NCBI RefSeq assembly: GCF_035222275.1
Contig: NC_085882.1
Location: 1,867,501 to 1,931,500 of the forward strand
Direction of reading: 5' to 3'
DNA from: Podospora bellae-mahoneyi
Lineage: Eukaryota; Ascomycota; Sordariomycetes; Sordariales; Podosporaceae
Length of the DNA stretch: 64,000 bases
The position numbers were made by a program, and so were the translations under genes. Under the pieces are notes generated by a model. It saw only the letters and a program-made list of their open reading frames with translations. It was not told where the DNA came from and searched no databases. Numbering within the stretch: position 1 is the first letter of the stretch; each line of letters begins with the position of its first letter. Below, in pieces: positions 21,221 through 32,559 of the stretch.

Positions 21221-23009
21221 TCAACCCCTAACAAGCTTCAACTTCCTTGCCTTCTTTGGATGATACGACAACAAAAACTCTACCAGTTTCATATCCTCCC
21301 TTCCAAAATCAGGATGCACCTTCAAGTCATCCCACCTCCGGATCATGCTTGCCACACTGTAGTAAAGTTCGCACATGGCCAAGTTCTGACCAATGCAATT
21401 GCGCGTTCCTCGGCCAAAGGACACAAGACACTTTTCTCTGGCGTGAACGGAGTTCACATCTGGATCGGTCCAACGTGTGGGATCGAACTTGTCTGGGTCC
21501 GGGAAGATCTCAGTGTTGTGATGCATCGACCAGGCACTCATGCTAACTACTGTGCCGGCTGGAAGTGTATACCCGTCGAACGTGGCACCCGAAGAAGGAA
21601 CGACACGGGGTAGGTGGCCAGGTACACCTGGACTGAGTCTGTTCTGTGTCAGCGTGGCTTTCATCAACCGTTGTCACGTAGATATTGTACCTACCTTAGA
21701 GTCTCCTTGATGACCCCCGTCAAATAAGGCACCTTCTCCAGTTCAATCAAACTCATATTCTGTACGATAAAAGGGTCAGGTAGAGCCGTCTTCAGCTCTT
21801 CCCTCAACTTCCTTGCAATCTCAGGCGAGTCAAGAACCTCGTACAGCGCCCTGCAAATGGTGGCGCCTGTAGTCTCGACACCCGCTCCGGTGACATTCAC
21901 CGCGTCAGCAAAGACAACAGCATCTGGAAGCCTTTGACACGACGGCAGATCCTTTGTTGTCTCAGAAAGCCCGGGATCAATAAGCTCATGAAAGATGGTT
22001 CTCCGAGGAGGTTTGATACCAAGCGCGATATCCCTCTTGACCTCCGCGACAGATTGCTGAACAACCTGTCAAATCTGCATTAACACCCGCCATTCCCCAG
22101 AAAAGTGGCACTGGGCGACATACCTCTAGACTGTCAAACCATTTTCCAAAATGTGGATAAAGCTTCACCATCACCCAGTCCGGAACCAGCCCAAAGACCG
22201 GTACCAGGGAGGGGAAGGTTTGGAACCAGGGGAAGAAAGTCTGAACAGCTCTAATAGCCTCCTGATATCCCTCGCCCCTTTTGTTCTGTTAGCCCAGGCT
22301 TCAGGTTCATATCCCATGGCGGACTTGCCAGTCAGCCAAATCCATATAATTCCAGGATTTCGCATAGGCATACTCGGTGATGATATCGACCGTGAGTGCC
22401 CTCGTGGCTCTGTGCACATCAAACTCGCCACCCTTCTGACTCAGAAATTGTTCAGCCATCTTAACCAACTTCTCGGTTTTGTCTCTGACAATTTGTTCCA
22501 AGCCAAGAACGGACCTTCGGGAAAAGAATGGATTCATGCCCATTCTCCTCACCCTGTGTTCCTCATTCGGGATCATGGTCAGCATAATGGGGGTCTTGAT
22601 CGGCCCCTCCATCGGTCCGTAGAAAGCAGGATCTTTATAGAAGCCTGTCCTCAGAGAGTTCGAGTATATTGTTTCATAGTGCTCAGGTGAGGAAAGGTGA
22701 ATCTCGTTAGGTGAGATACGGATAATCGGGCCTGGGTGGTTCACATTAGAGATGTCGTTACTTGGGGGATTGCCGAAAGAACCTACCATATTGAGCGTGC
22801 CATATTTCCAAGGCATGTAGTAGCTGACCTTCCAGAATACCTTGTTGGTAGAGGATGGGAAGGTAGGAGATGGCGTTGAAAAAGGGTCCAGGAATGGAGG
22901 CGAGAGGGGAAAAGTATCGTCGGTAGACTGCTACGGACAAACAGTAAATAACGCAAACTCCGACAAGCAATGGCCAAATCGATATTAGAAGCGAGAATGA
23001 GAGCGCCAT
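21221..23009 (-). CDS. Cytochrome P450 monooxygenase
   Basis: Proposed exons, in coding order, are 23009-22787, 22731-22325, 22261-22124, 22065-21695 and 21638-21221, giving about 518 residues. All joins keep frame; only the second intron (donor GTCCGC, end at 22262 or 22271) is uncertain. The N-terminus has a membrane anchor (WPLLVGVCVIYCLSVAVY) and the Pro-rich hinge SIPGP. The I-helix oxygen-activating segment is GAGVETTGAT, the K-helix is KETLR, the PERF-like segment is FDPTRW, and the heme ligand loop is FGRGTRNCIGQNLA with the conserved Cys. This is a complete class II microsomal P450, probably of secondary or xenobiotic metabolism. The substrate is unknown and no synthase gene is adjacent. 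It is divergent from the HET gene. Confidence 0.88.
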
Positions 23010-24039
23010 TGTTGTTGTAGTCGTTCTGGTTATGCTTGTGAGCGTGAAAGAACGTCAAATAGGTATCAGGCGAGTAGTCCCGCATAACCTTGAGACCTGG
23101 CATGGGCGAGAAGATGAGGTTAAAAACAACTCCTCCCAATATTGAAGAAATATGTCCAGAACTATCGCTCTTAATATATCCAGTTTTAGACTGGCTTCAA
23201 CAACACAAGCGAGCACGCTGCATGAGCCACCATCTCTGATCACTAAACCCGCATGCCAATATATGGAAGTGTGGTGCATCTTGTGAGTGTGTTGCAGGCC
23301 AATAGTCTAGGGTCTCTGTCCCCTCGGTTTGATGAAGTAGTGAAACACTAACACATGTGGGCTTTGTGAACAGGTGCCGAGCTAATAGCCTTATGCATGC
23401 GTGATTCAGCCTGCAGCTTGCCGTTGATCAACATTCCCATCTCACAGCGATACAACGGTTAATGTCGCCTTTTATCGGATGTTCAGGAGTCACATTGTGG
23501 TTGTGGGGGCGGTATCTCTATTTAGAAAGGGTAAGAACTTCGTGGCGAATGTCTGGACAGAGATAAGGTGAACACACACTTTTTGTTATGCAGCAGCACT
23601 GATGGTTGTGTAGCCGATCATTTCCCCTCGTAAACAGATGTCATGACTTTGGTAGAGAGAAAAGGGCTGCATCGTGCACTTCGAGGGTAAGCGCTATTGA
23701 GCTGTCAGATAAAGGGTGCTTGTTGTATCATGAAATAGCAATGTGAGTCTGTCGGTGGCTCAATTCGAGGAAAGAAGGGGGCCGTCGGGGACTCAGATGA
23801 TATCGCCTTCATTTTGAGTTACTTGTTGCCCGGAAGTATGTTTTACGAGTTTCGGCAAGACGGCCTTCGGGTGACAAAGTGCAACAGTGCACCTTCCTAT
23901 TGCCGCTCCAGGGCGGACTTATCAGCGATGGTGTTTGATGCGATATCACGTGGATGGGGCACAGAACCCAATGAACAGTGCTGCCTAATCAGAAAGCGCT
24001 CGTTCCTTCCACTCATCAACATCAAATCTTTTCATCACC
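23010..24039. promoter_or_regulatory. Divergent intergenic region between the P450 and the HET gene
   Basis: This 1,030-base gap between two divergent starts must hold both promoters. No coding sequence is seen, and I recognise no strong binding site. Confidence 0.45.
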
Positions 24040-26224
24040 ATGACGCAGTATTCTACTCCCAATGTTTCTATCCCAGATTTGTGCGGATACTGTTCGAGGA
24101 TCCCGTTTGATCTGCTACACGCAGATAGCTCCATCTCTTTTGGCAACAACTCAACTTGGGATATCGGCACTGCCTCACGAATTCGAACCAGCACATGTCC
24201 GGTCTGTCGACTGGTTAGCGAGCTTCTATATCGACACGCCAAAAGGCCAGTCTACTTCAACTTCAACCCCGACTCTACACTTCTTTCCATCAAGTGGGAC
24301 TATGGTCTGGACCCTGCTTTTCCTAGTCGAAAATGTTTCTTAGTTGACAGGGCCGACTCGTCCCGGCCAGGGCATGCTCCAATTGGGCTCTGCTTTCTTG
24401 CGGCAAACCATAGAGATCATGGTCGAAGCAATTACTTGCATTATGAGCTTTCGAAAACGGTTGACATTGAACGCACTGCCAGGTGGATTGATGAATGCTC
24501 ACGCAAACATCAATGTGTTGTCGCTCCAGCCGGGGAGTCATTTGAGCAAGCCTATCCAGGTCTTCAGTTTCTTCGCTGCATTGATGTCAAGCTCAATTGC
24601 GTGGTAGAACTGAATCACATAGTACCATATGTGGCGTTGAGCTATGTCTGGGGCTCCGTCCCAAACTTCAGGATTACAAAGGCCAACAGGAAAGAACTCC
24701 AGTACCGTGACAGTATCAACAAGGCTTGGAATCTCATCCCGGAAACAATTCGTGATGCCATAACACTTACCCGGAAGCTCGGCCTGCGTTATCTGTGGGT
24801 TGATTCTCTATGTCTAGTTCAAAACGATCCTAGCGATCTTGAGCCAGGCATCGAGCTCATGGATCAAGTGTATGAACGGGCATGGGTTACTGTCGTCGCC
24901 GCCTCGGGCTTCGACGCCAATGCTGGGCTGCCTGGAATTGAGACGGGCAGCCGAGAGGTAGGGTGCTTGGCTCATGAAATCAAACCAGGCATCTTCCTAG
25001 GAAAGATAACAAGCATTGGCCTCTCAATGCATGAGAGTCCGCACATGACCAGAGCGTGGACGTATGTCTTCCTTCTCTACAATACGTGAACCATACTCTG
25101 AGCTTTGCTGACGCAGTCGCCGTTTTAGGCTTCAAGAGCGCATTTTATCGCGCCGAAACCTGTACTTCTTCAGAGACCAAGTTGTCTTTCGGTGTAACAG
25201 GGTCGAATATCATGAAAGGCTCAATGACAACCTCGCGCAATTTGACCAGGTGGTTCCCCGAGCCATGGATCATCTAGGGGAATCTGCCTTCACTGCTCTA
25301 CGAGTGTACGGTAGTTTGATCCGCCAATACTCAGGCCGGTCTCTCGGCAACGACGCAGATGTGCTCCGAGCCATGGGAGGCATCATGAGGCGAGTGTCAA
25401 TAAAGGTTGGATATCCCGTAGTTCAGGGCTTGCCAGTCGCGCATCTCGATATTTTTCTCCTGTTCAAGGGGAACAATGTTATTCGACGGCCTGGGTTTCC
25501 AAGCTATTCGTGGGCTGGCTGGCGAGGGGAGGTGCGGATGATATTTTTGGAGGAGTTTGAAAGCCAGCTGAAGATTGACGAATGGTTGGAGAGCCACAGG
25601 ACTTGGATAGTCTGGTACACCACCGATAGCAGCGGGAGAACAACGTCAGTAATCGACCAAATTAACCGAACTCACCACCGAACATTACAAGGCACCACAG
25701 ATTGGAGAGCAGGCTGGCTCTACCATAATGAACCGCGTGTTTCATTCCAAGGGTTTCAATCTGAGTTGTCATTGGAGACGCTGCCGACGCCAATCCATAA
25801 CCCTAAGCCGTACCCAATTTTGAGGTTCTGGACATGGGTGTTGACACTCACAATCCAAATAACAGATGTCTTTACCAGTGACGCTCGACTTCTCGGGGCT
25901 AATGGTGAAGATTGTGGATGGATGAGTCTTGATGATTTGGGGGGTTCAGAGAGTGACATCATATTTCACGACTCTGAACCAATTGAAGTGGTTCTTCTCT
26001 CTGAGGGGTGCCCACAGAAGACATTTCGGAACGATCAAAACTATGTACTTGACACTTGGAGGCCCACAGAGGTAGAAATTTGTGACGGCCTCCATTATAA
26101 TGTTATCCTGGTGAAATGGGATGGTGGAATTGCCGAGAGAAGAGGGTATGGCTGGATCAGAAAAAAAGCATTGCATCTAGGCTTTGGTCAGGGGCCTCGT
26201 TGGAAAGAGATTAACCTGGGATGA
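24040..26224 (+). CDS. HET-domain (heterokaryon incompatibility) protein
   Basis: Proposed exons are 24040-25061 and 25129-26224, giving 705 residues. The 67-base intron (GTATGT, CTGAC branch, TTTTAG) restores RAWTLQERILSRRNLYFF, a hallmark of the HET domain's end. Earlier HET signatures are YVALSYVWG (about residues 197-205) and LGLRYLWVDSLCLVQND (about 247-263). The N-terminus has a CxxC...CxxC pattern (CGYCSR, CPVCRLV) typical of this family. HET domains trigger regulated cell death when unlike strains fuse, and many copies diversify in Sordariomycetes; whether this one controls incompatibility is not shown. After the domain, no STAND, WD40 or ankyrin repeats are visible, so it is the common stand-alone type. 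It looks whole, with no internal stop. A tRNA-Gln lies 134 bases downstream. Confidence 0.88.
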
Positions 26225-26358
26225 AGGAGGTTGAATGTGGAACCTCTTATGACTCAGCATGGGTTTGCCCTGGTGGGGACATAACTCCATCCCACACAAC
26301 GGGCAAGGAAAGAGAAGTTGAGATACTTTCTCTGTCATTGCAGCCACAGAACATTCCA

Positions 26359-26441
26359 GGTTCTATAGTGTAGCGGTTAGCACTTCGGATTCTGAATATC
26401 AGAGCATTCCGGCAACCCCGGTTCGAGTCCGGGTAGGACCT
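26359..26441 (+). tRNA. tRNA-Gln (CUG) with an 11-nt intron
   Basis: The acceptor GGTTCTA pairs with TAGGACC, the discriminator is T, and the T arm is CCCCGG-TTCGAGT-CCGGG. The loop TTCTGA plus T gives anticodon CTG. The intron (ATATCAGAGCA) contains TCAGA, complementary to the anticodon, as expected for the intron-anticodon pairing used in tRNA splicing. A second copy is at 49010-49093. Confidence 0.9.
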
Positions 26442-26504
26442 CATATCATCCATCATTTTTTTGCAATTCATGACGTTCCCATGTCTACAGCCTCACACAA
26501 CCTT

Positions 26505-27986
26505 TCAATCCTTTCTCACAGTTGCTATCTTGTCCAAAAACTCTTTCCCATCCTCAGAATGCACCCAATCAATCCACACAACCTCCATCAAGATATCCCT
26601 CACGTCAGTCCATCCCAGTTCACTCTTCTCACCTTTCATCACCTCCACAATCTCCCTTCCCTTCTCAAGTAACAGTCCTCCATTCTCCGCTGTCCCGTGG
26701 CTACCAAGCGCCGATATATACGCCACAAACAAAAACCACAACCTTAGGTTACCGCTTTGTTTTTTGGTATCCAGATTCTGAAGGCATTCTCTCGCCTGCT
26801 CCTGCAGATGAGGGAATTTGAACGGCAACCCCTTTACATGCAAAAATGTTGTAGTGGTAAAAGCCAACATACCCACACTCAACAGTCTTTCCTCTGCCGT
26901 CATCGACAGACCGTCTTCATGACGTAAAGCCAACAGCCTGTACTGCACTGAGATCAGCGTCTCAAGATACTCAGCCGCCCCGATCTTGCTGCCTATCTGC
27001 TTTGCGAGATTAGCCGCGCGAGAGAATTCCCGGAGGTCAAGGTAGACGTTCAACAGGCGAGGGTCAGTGACGAGGGACATGTCCCATGCTGGTGCCCCGG
27101 TTGGTTTGGATGAGGTGGACTGTGGTTGAGAGGATAAGTAAGGCTCCCAGGAGAACCCCTCCGAGAAAAACAGCGGCTTTACACCGGTCGACAGGGCCAG
27201 GCCAAGATCGGCTCTCAGTATCTTTGACTGCAGTTGGGGGTTGTATTGAAGTGCTTTTATTCCTCCTCGGACCTCGACGATCTTGGAAAGACCTTGGAGA
27301 TGTTTCCGTGCGTTGTCGTAGTCGCCGAATAGGTCAGCCATCATGGCTAGGGTGTTCACGGTGGTGATGGTTGAATCTGAAGTTGCGAGGCAGGCGTCGA
27401 GGAGGTTCTGTCGGAGGCGGGAAATGCATGTGGTAAGGTGTTGCAGAGTAACATTGCCAAATTTTGCTGAGCGGCGCCAGTCGAAGAAGGCATTGGTTGA
27501 GAATAGGGCCGAGTGAAGGTAAGCTTCGTCATAGGTGAGGTATTCCACCCACTGACGACCGTCTGGCTGGACGCAGGTCTCGACGGGATAGGCGGATTGT
27601 TTGATGACTGTGAAGAACTGGAACATGAGTTCCTGCATGTAGGGTGCCAGCGGGGTTATGAATACAACGTGGCTTAGGTCATTGCCGACTCGTGGTGGGA
27701 TGGAAATCGAATTGGGAGAGTAGTCTGCGACTTGGCAGTCGTTGATCCAGGAGCGAATCAGGGGTTTGTCTTTCTGACTGGCCCGCTTTCGATTTTTGCC
27801 TTGCATGACATGGCTGCGGATTTGTTTCCTGGATGCAGGGTCGATCTTGGCTGATGAGTTGACTATGAAAAGGGGGGTGTTCGAGTTGGGTGCGTGGTTC
27901 TTCCTTGCCGGCATGTTGTTGGATCGGTTCAGCGTCGCAGTATCTGTATCGACAAAAAAGATGTGACGGCTGTGTGAGACCGGCAT
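26505..27986 (-). CDS. Fungal transcription-factor-like protein without a visible zinc cluster
   Basis: A single open frame gives 493 residues. The N-terminal part (TPLFIVNSSAKIDPASRKQIRSHVMQGKNRKR) matches the start of a large fungal group often annotated as having a fungal-specific transcription factor domain (Fungal_trans_2/DUF3468 type) but no Zn2Cys6 motif; none is found here. The rest is helical, with segments such as ITTVNTLAMMADLFGDYDNARKHLQGLSKIVEVRGG that fit the alpha-helical middle-homology-like fold. A nuclear regulatory role is inferred from the family label only. It is tail-to-tail with the HET gene and the tRNA-Gln, and divergent from the SDR gene. Confidence 0.75.
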   Translation of the reverse strand: MPVSHSRHIFFVDTDTATLNRSNNMPARKNHAPNSNTPLFIVNSSAKIDPASRKQIRSHVMQGKNRKRASQKDKPLIRSWINDCQVADYSPNSISIPPRVGNDLSHVVFITPLAPYMQELMFQFFTVIKQSAYPVETCVQPDGRQWVEYLTYDEAYLHSALFSTNAFFDWRRSAKFGNVTLQHLTTCISRLRQNLLDACLATSDSTITTVNTLAMMADLFGDYDNARKHLQGLSKIVEVRGGIKALQYNPQLQSKILRADLGLALSTGVKPLFFSEGFSWEPYLSSQPQSTSSKPTGAPAWDMSLVTDPRLLNVYLDLREFSRAANLAKQIGSKIGAAEYLETLISVQYRLLALRHEDGLSMTAEERLLSVGMLAFTTTTFLHVKGLPFKFPHLQEQARECLQNLDTKKQSGNLRLWFLFVAYISALGSHGTAENGGLLLEKGREIVEVMKGEKSELGWTDVRDILMEVVWIDWVHSEDGKEFLDKIATVRKD

Positions 27987-28563
27987 ATTCTTGCCAAGTA
28001 TGACTACGAGCAGATAGATCGAGGTGATGATTAAACTCGCAGGAAAAGAGGAAGCAAGTTTGGAAACAGATATGGAAAATGCAAAAGTCGTGGGAGCGGA
28101 AATAGCGGACGTCGAAAGGCATCCAACATGTCGTCTGTCAGCTTGAAGGATGGACCCACACGGGATTGCTTTGCCAAGACACGATTATTTTCCCCTTCGG
28201 GAAAGGTGGGTCACGGAGAGGTGGGACCGGCACGGGCCCGAACGCTCGGCGCCACGGAGCTTGATTATGCCTTCCTCAACTTTCATCGAGCTTATTCATC
28301 AGAGCTGAAACCTCGTTGGCGAGGCTAGATAGTCTTTACAGACCAACAAGGCCCGCCAAGCTTCAACTACAATCCCAATTCGGTAAACAGTCGTCTCTGG
28401 GGTCGCCGTCGTCCTTTGTGTCTTTGTTGCTTCTACAACTCAGCTCTCGTCCATCAAGACGAAACTCTCCTGTATAAATCACCCAAAGCCCCACATTCTC
28501 CATGATTGAGTAGTTAAATCAGCGTTCGATCCCAATCGATAGTTCAAACAAAGCAACACCGCC
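27987..28563. promoter_or_regulatory. Divergent promoter with a TATA box for the SDR gene
   Basis: This lies between the transcription-factor-like gene and the SDR gene. TGTATAAATC at 28471-28480 lies about 90 bases upstream of the SDR start and is a good TATA box. No other motif is recognised. Confidence 0.55.
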
Positions 28564-29691
28564 ATGATGCCATCTTCAACCTCCTCTGCATCCCTCGACC
28601 TAGGTCGCCCAACCCAGTCCGCCACCTCCATATTCATTTCCTCTCAATTCCGCACCAAGCCTCAGCGCCTTACCCTAACAAGATCCACCTCGTTGGCAGG
28701 CAAAATAGCCCTCATCACCGGTGCAACCACCGGACTGGGCTACCATGCCGCCCACCACCTCCTATCACTCTCTCTTTCCCACCTCATCATCGCAGTTCGC
28801 AACACTGAGAAAGGAGAAGAGGTCACCTCAGGTTTCCGTCGCAAGTTCCCTTCTGCAACCATCACATTCATGCACCTCGAGATGTCGTCCTACCCCTCCA
28901 TCCAATCCTTTACTTCCGCCCTGTCAGAAAAGTTCTCAAACACCGACATCACCAAGCCCCGTCTGGACATTGCCATCCTCAACGCTGGCGTCGTTTCAGC
29001 AAACTTCAGCCTAGACCCTGTCACGGGAAACGACCGTGTCATACAAGTCAATTATCTCGGCATATTCCTCCTAGCCATCTTGTTAATACCCATCATGCGA
29101 TCTGTCTCTGGCGGCAACCCAGGTAGACTCACCATTGTCTCCTCTGGCGGCGTATACAACTCCAAACTTTCCCCACCTTCCCCCGGCGTCCCCTTTCTGT
29201 CATCGTTCAACAACCTGACGACATCCCCTTCGTCGAATGGGAAAGGAGCATACCAAGCAATGAACCACTACTTTGTATCCAAGCTCCTGGGTCAGATGTT
29301 TTTTGCCGAGCTGATCCGGAGGGGTTATCTCCCGCGCTCTGATCAACTCATCACCAACCCTGTGGATCTCGGTTTCTGCAAAGGCACCGAGTTGCAGAGG
29401 GAGGCAAGTGGTATTTTTCTTGCTGGGGCGATCAGGTTGGTCAAGGCTATTACTGCGAGGGATATCAAGGATGGGGCTTGGACGTATGTGGATGCTGTCA
29501 TCACGAAAGGAGCAGAGAGTAATGGGTGCTTTGTGATGGATTGGGAGGTTAGCCCGTTTGGATATCAGGTTTATGAGGAAGGTCACATGTCAGTCATGAA
29601 GCAACTCTTTGAGGAGACTATGCACGAGTTGGAACTTGTGGGGATAAAGACTGTCCTCGAGGAATTGAGGGCCGCTCGGAAAGGGTGGTGA
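28564..29691 (+). CDS. Short-chain dehydrogenase/reductase
   Basis: A single exon gives 375 residues. The Rossmann cofactor motif TGATTGLG lies at residues 52-59 after GKIALI; the NAG motif is in ILNAG (about 138-142); the catalytic triad is Ser193/194 (IVSSGG), Tyr236 and Lys240 (YFVSK). This is a classical SDR using NAD(H) or NADP(H); the Arg in AVRN after strand two slightly favours NADP. It is longer than typical SDRs (250-300) because of about 45 extra N-terminal residues and a C-terminal extension, as in the fungal retinol-dehydrogenase-like group. The substrate is unknown. A TATA box precedes it. No pathway partner is adjacent. Confidence 0.85.
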   Translation: MMPSSTSSASLDLGRPTQSATSIFISSQFRTKPQRLTLTRSTSLAGKIALITGATTGLGYHAAHHLLSLSLSHLIIAVRNTEKGEEVTSGFRRKFPSATITFMHLEMSSYPSIQSFTSALSEKFSNTDITKPRLDIAILNAGVVSANFSLDPVTGNDRVIQVNYLGIFLLAILLIPIMRSVSGGNPGRLTIVSSGGVYNSKLSPPSPGVPFLSSFNNLTTSPSSNGKGAYQAMNHYFVSKLLGQMFFAELIRRGYLPRSDQLITNPVDLGFCKGTELQREASGIFLAGAIRLVKAITARDIKDGAWTYVDAVITKGAESNGCFVMDWEVSPFGYQVYEEGHMSVMKQLFEETMHELELVGIKTVLEELRAARKGW

Positions 29692-31325
29692 CCCCTAGGG
29701 GTGGGCACATGATACTGGGAAGCAAGAATGACAAATGGAACAAGATAACTTCCCGCTGTGCGATATCAAAATCTCGCTATAACTTTGGCGTTTCATATCT
29801 ATATCCCCGCCAGTCGTGAGTCAACAAATTTGCTTGTGGCGTTCTTTGAAAAGTGCCCGGTTCAAGACGTTGCAAACGAAGGTCCTTTGATAGGCCCATA
29901 ACGTCTTGTTTGGTAGTGTGTTCTAGACCTTGAACTAGATGTTTGCTTTGATGTTATCATTAGCTCATCACTCACAGGACTGAACCAGACGCAGTTGCCG
30001 CGACGATTTTGCAAAGATTTGTTGGCCCACATCTTGAGTCCCCCTCTATGTCTCATCATGGAATTTGAGGGTTTGTGGACTATTTCAGTAGGCGTGGTTA
30101 CGTTGGATGGGTCACGGATGAACAGCGCTTGACCCGGCATTCCTTTCGAAGGACCCTGGATCTGCATGCTCGCTCTAGGGGACCTGCTCCTACCTATTAC
30201 ATAAGTGGGCGGTAAACCCAGGGTCAAGTCTAAAAGTCCTGGGGATGAGTGGGCTTGAAGGAAAGCGATTGTGATGACAGGATGCATTGCAGCCCAAAAA
30301 TGCAACACGAGTGACATCGTTGCCGTTGGTGATGATGTCAAACAAACAGAGGTATAGGATCACCGGAAGAAACGCTATCAGGTAATTCGGGTTCTATCTC
30401 TTTGAAGCTTGCAACCTCAGGTTGTTTTATGCCAGTGGGATGTCAACAAAGGTCTGGGGAAAGGTGATGCTATTGGTGACGCATGGAGAGCAGAAGCAAG
30501 AGGCCGTGGTATAGGTTGCAAGATGAGGAGGAGCAAGACACATGCAGTGGGCTTACGTCTACGCCCCACATGGCTTGGTACTCGCATTCATTGGCATCCA
30601 GGGTGAGGTTTTGATGAAACTTTGTCAATTACCTATACACTTGGTTCTGTCTGCAACGAGTTGGGTATCTGTAGATGCTTCATGTTAATCAGCATATCAA
30701 GCTTTGAAGGGGGCAAGGCGAGGTCTCATGTGAAGCCTCGCTCTCTAAGACTCAACACTTCAATGATGGGCATTGACAACATAACTTAATTTCTAGCTAT
30801 GTGATTTATTGGACCATTGAGATTGATGTTAACCACACGCATCTTTCATGATTCGTACTGCTGCGCATTGTAAGCGGAAGGCTCTGAGTTCCACATTGCG
30901 AGCCATCTTGCTGAGGCGTGTAGGATTTGGGTGGATATGCATATTACTGGTAAGTTTTGTTCCACTTGGTTTCTCTCGACTGCCACATACTGGTTAGTTG
31001 AAGAGCTCTTCTCACACGCCAAAGCAACCAGACTCCTGCTTTCTCAGAGTCCGTGACTAGGCTAGAGGCTTTGATTGGATTGGTAAGGTTGTGCAAAGAT
31101 GAACCGCATGAGCCCGTGAAGAAAAGGAGCCACAAACTTGAACGGTAAACGCGGTTGAGATTTGGTGAGAGGGATAATTGTCTGAACTGATAAAGGGTAT
31201 TTCCGGTCTGCCCAGATCACTATAAAGTAGCTAATCTTGTTCTCTATCTCTTCCTTTCAGCTCTGAACCCTCAAATCGTACGCACCACATGAATCGGATC
31301 ATCAAAACTGCGACAATCCACTACC
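29692..31325. other. 1.6-kb gene-poor stretch
   Basis: A 159-codon open frame on the minus strand (29862-30341) lacks any recognisable motif, and I do not accept it. Two inverted copies of CAAGACGTT/AACGTCTTG lie at 29863-29871 and 29900-29908. The sequence is AT-richer than the neighbouring genes. TATAAAG at 31221 precedes the decayed gene at 31326. Confidence 0.45.
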
Positions 31326-32450
31326 ATGCCCTCAATTCCTTACCTCTTCTTTGACGAAGAACAGGTGTGCTCGACCAGAGAATGGTACCAGGCCTTGACC
31401 AAGAGCCGCTCTCTGTACGAACGCTGCCTCGTCAAGAGCATCACTCATGTCAAGAATCTGGACTCTATCGTGTCCCATGAGTATCTGCAATTCATTGTCG
31501 AAGATCAGGATACCTCGTTCCGAACCAGAATCATCGCCGAACGCCAGACAAAGCAGGACCAAGTCATTCTCGGCAAGTGGAAGGCTTCCAAGTGAGAACC
31601 GCTTTCGCCAGGTTCCAATGGGTCTTCGCCCTTCAGCTTCGGCTCCAGCTCCAGCTCCGACTCAGATGGAAACCAGACCGTCCTTCCTCTTCCGCTTGCA
31701 TCGCTCAAGTTTTAGAACGACGTCGATTTGAACGTCGTGGATTTCGTGGAAATACTTTACACCACCACAAAGAAGGCCCCGGAATACAGCATCTTTTTTC
31801 GTCGCCACTGCTACTGGTTCGCGCGGACCGTTTATGAGTCCGTAAAGGCTTTGAGGTCCCTCTCACGTGAGAAGGAATGGCAGTTCTCTTGGCTTCGATG
31901 GAGGCTTGTATTTTTTAAGTCTGATTACAAGGCTAGTCATTGGTTCCATTCCACATCATACTTACCTAGCCCGTCGTCGTTGTCGAGCACTGGAAGCTAA
32001 CGAGGGCACCAAACAAATAGGTCACCGCCGAGGAGTTCGAGACGAAAATGTGAGACGAACATGCAGCTCGAGCCCACCGCTTCTGCAGCCTCCAACCTGC
32101 GTGTCTTTGAGGCCTACATCCGGGGAGATCTGGGGCCCTGACTTCAAAAGCTTCGTGGGCGACGATTGGAACATTTATGTAAAAACCCAATGTGTTATTT
32201 GACCATTAGAAATGACTTCTGACAAGACCAGGCTACCAAGATCGCCCGTTCTGATGCAGCAGATGTCGAACCTGTCCGTCATGAGGTACCTATTCACCCG
32301 ATTACTTCCACCTCTTGTTTTATTCAGTACTAACCAGACTTGGTGCATGACTCAGTTCGAGAAGTCTGTTGCTGAGGTCTGCGACAGCATTCGCAACATG
32401 TCTTCATGTGAACTAGCCATCAAAACATTCGTGGCGTGCCAGAAAGAGGT
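31326..32450 (+). pseudogene. Decayed gene of an unidentified fungal protein family
   Basis: A good start (TATA box at 31221, ATG at 31326) leads into coding-like sequence (MPSIPYLFFDEEQVCSTREW...SFRTRIIAERQ) that continues in the same frame, and later in others, with protein-like stretches (VVDFVEILYTTTKKAPEYS, CYWFARTVYESVKAL, VTAEEFETKM, FKSFVGDDWNIY, FEKSVAEVCDSIRN). These pieces are separated by at least four in-frame stops and one or more shifts. Introns may explain the last two gaps. The stops are of kinds that C-to-T change from CAG, CAA or CGA would make, which fits repeat-induced point mutation or simple decay. I recognise the pattern as a fungal lineage-specific family but cannot name it. 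Confidence 0.6.
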
Positions 32451-32559
32451 AAGATTGGATCCCTTTTTTTGTCGTTCACTTCACGTTGTCCGATCTTTTC
32501 ACCAATCGCGACATTTGCTACGGAAAAGGGGTCCGAAGTGGCATTGACAAACATCTCTA

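Noticed and set aside
23814-24110. 98-codon plus-strand frame before the HET start
   Set aside because: It overlaps the HET N-terminus in another frame and shows no conserved features.
28128-28328. 66-codon plus-strand frame upstream of the SDR gene
   Set aside because: It lies in promoter sequence before the TATA box at 28471 and has no motif.
29862-30341. 159-codon open frame on the minus strand
   Set aside because: No family motif, no sensible promoter and an amino-acid mix like random sequence; it lies in an AT-richer gap.
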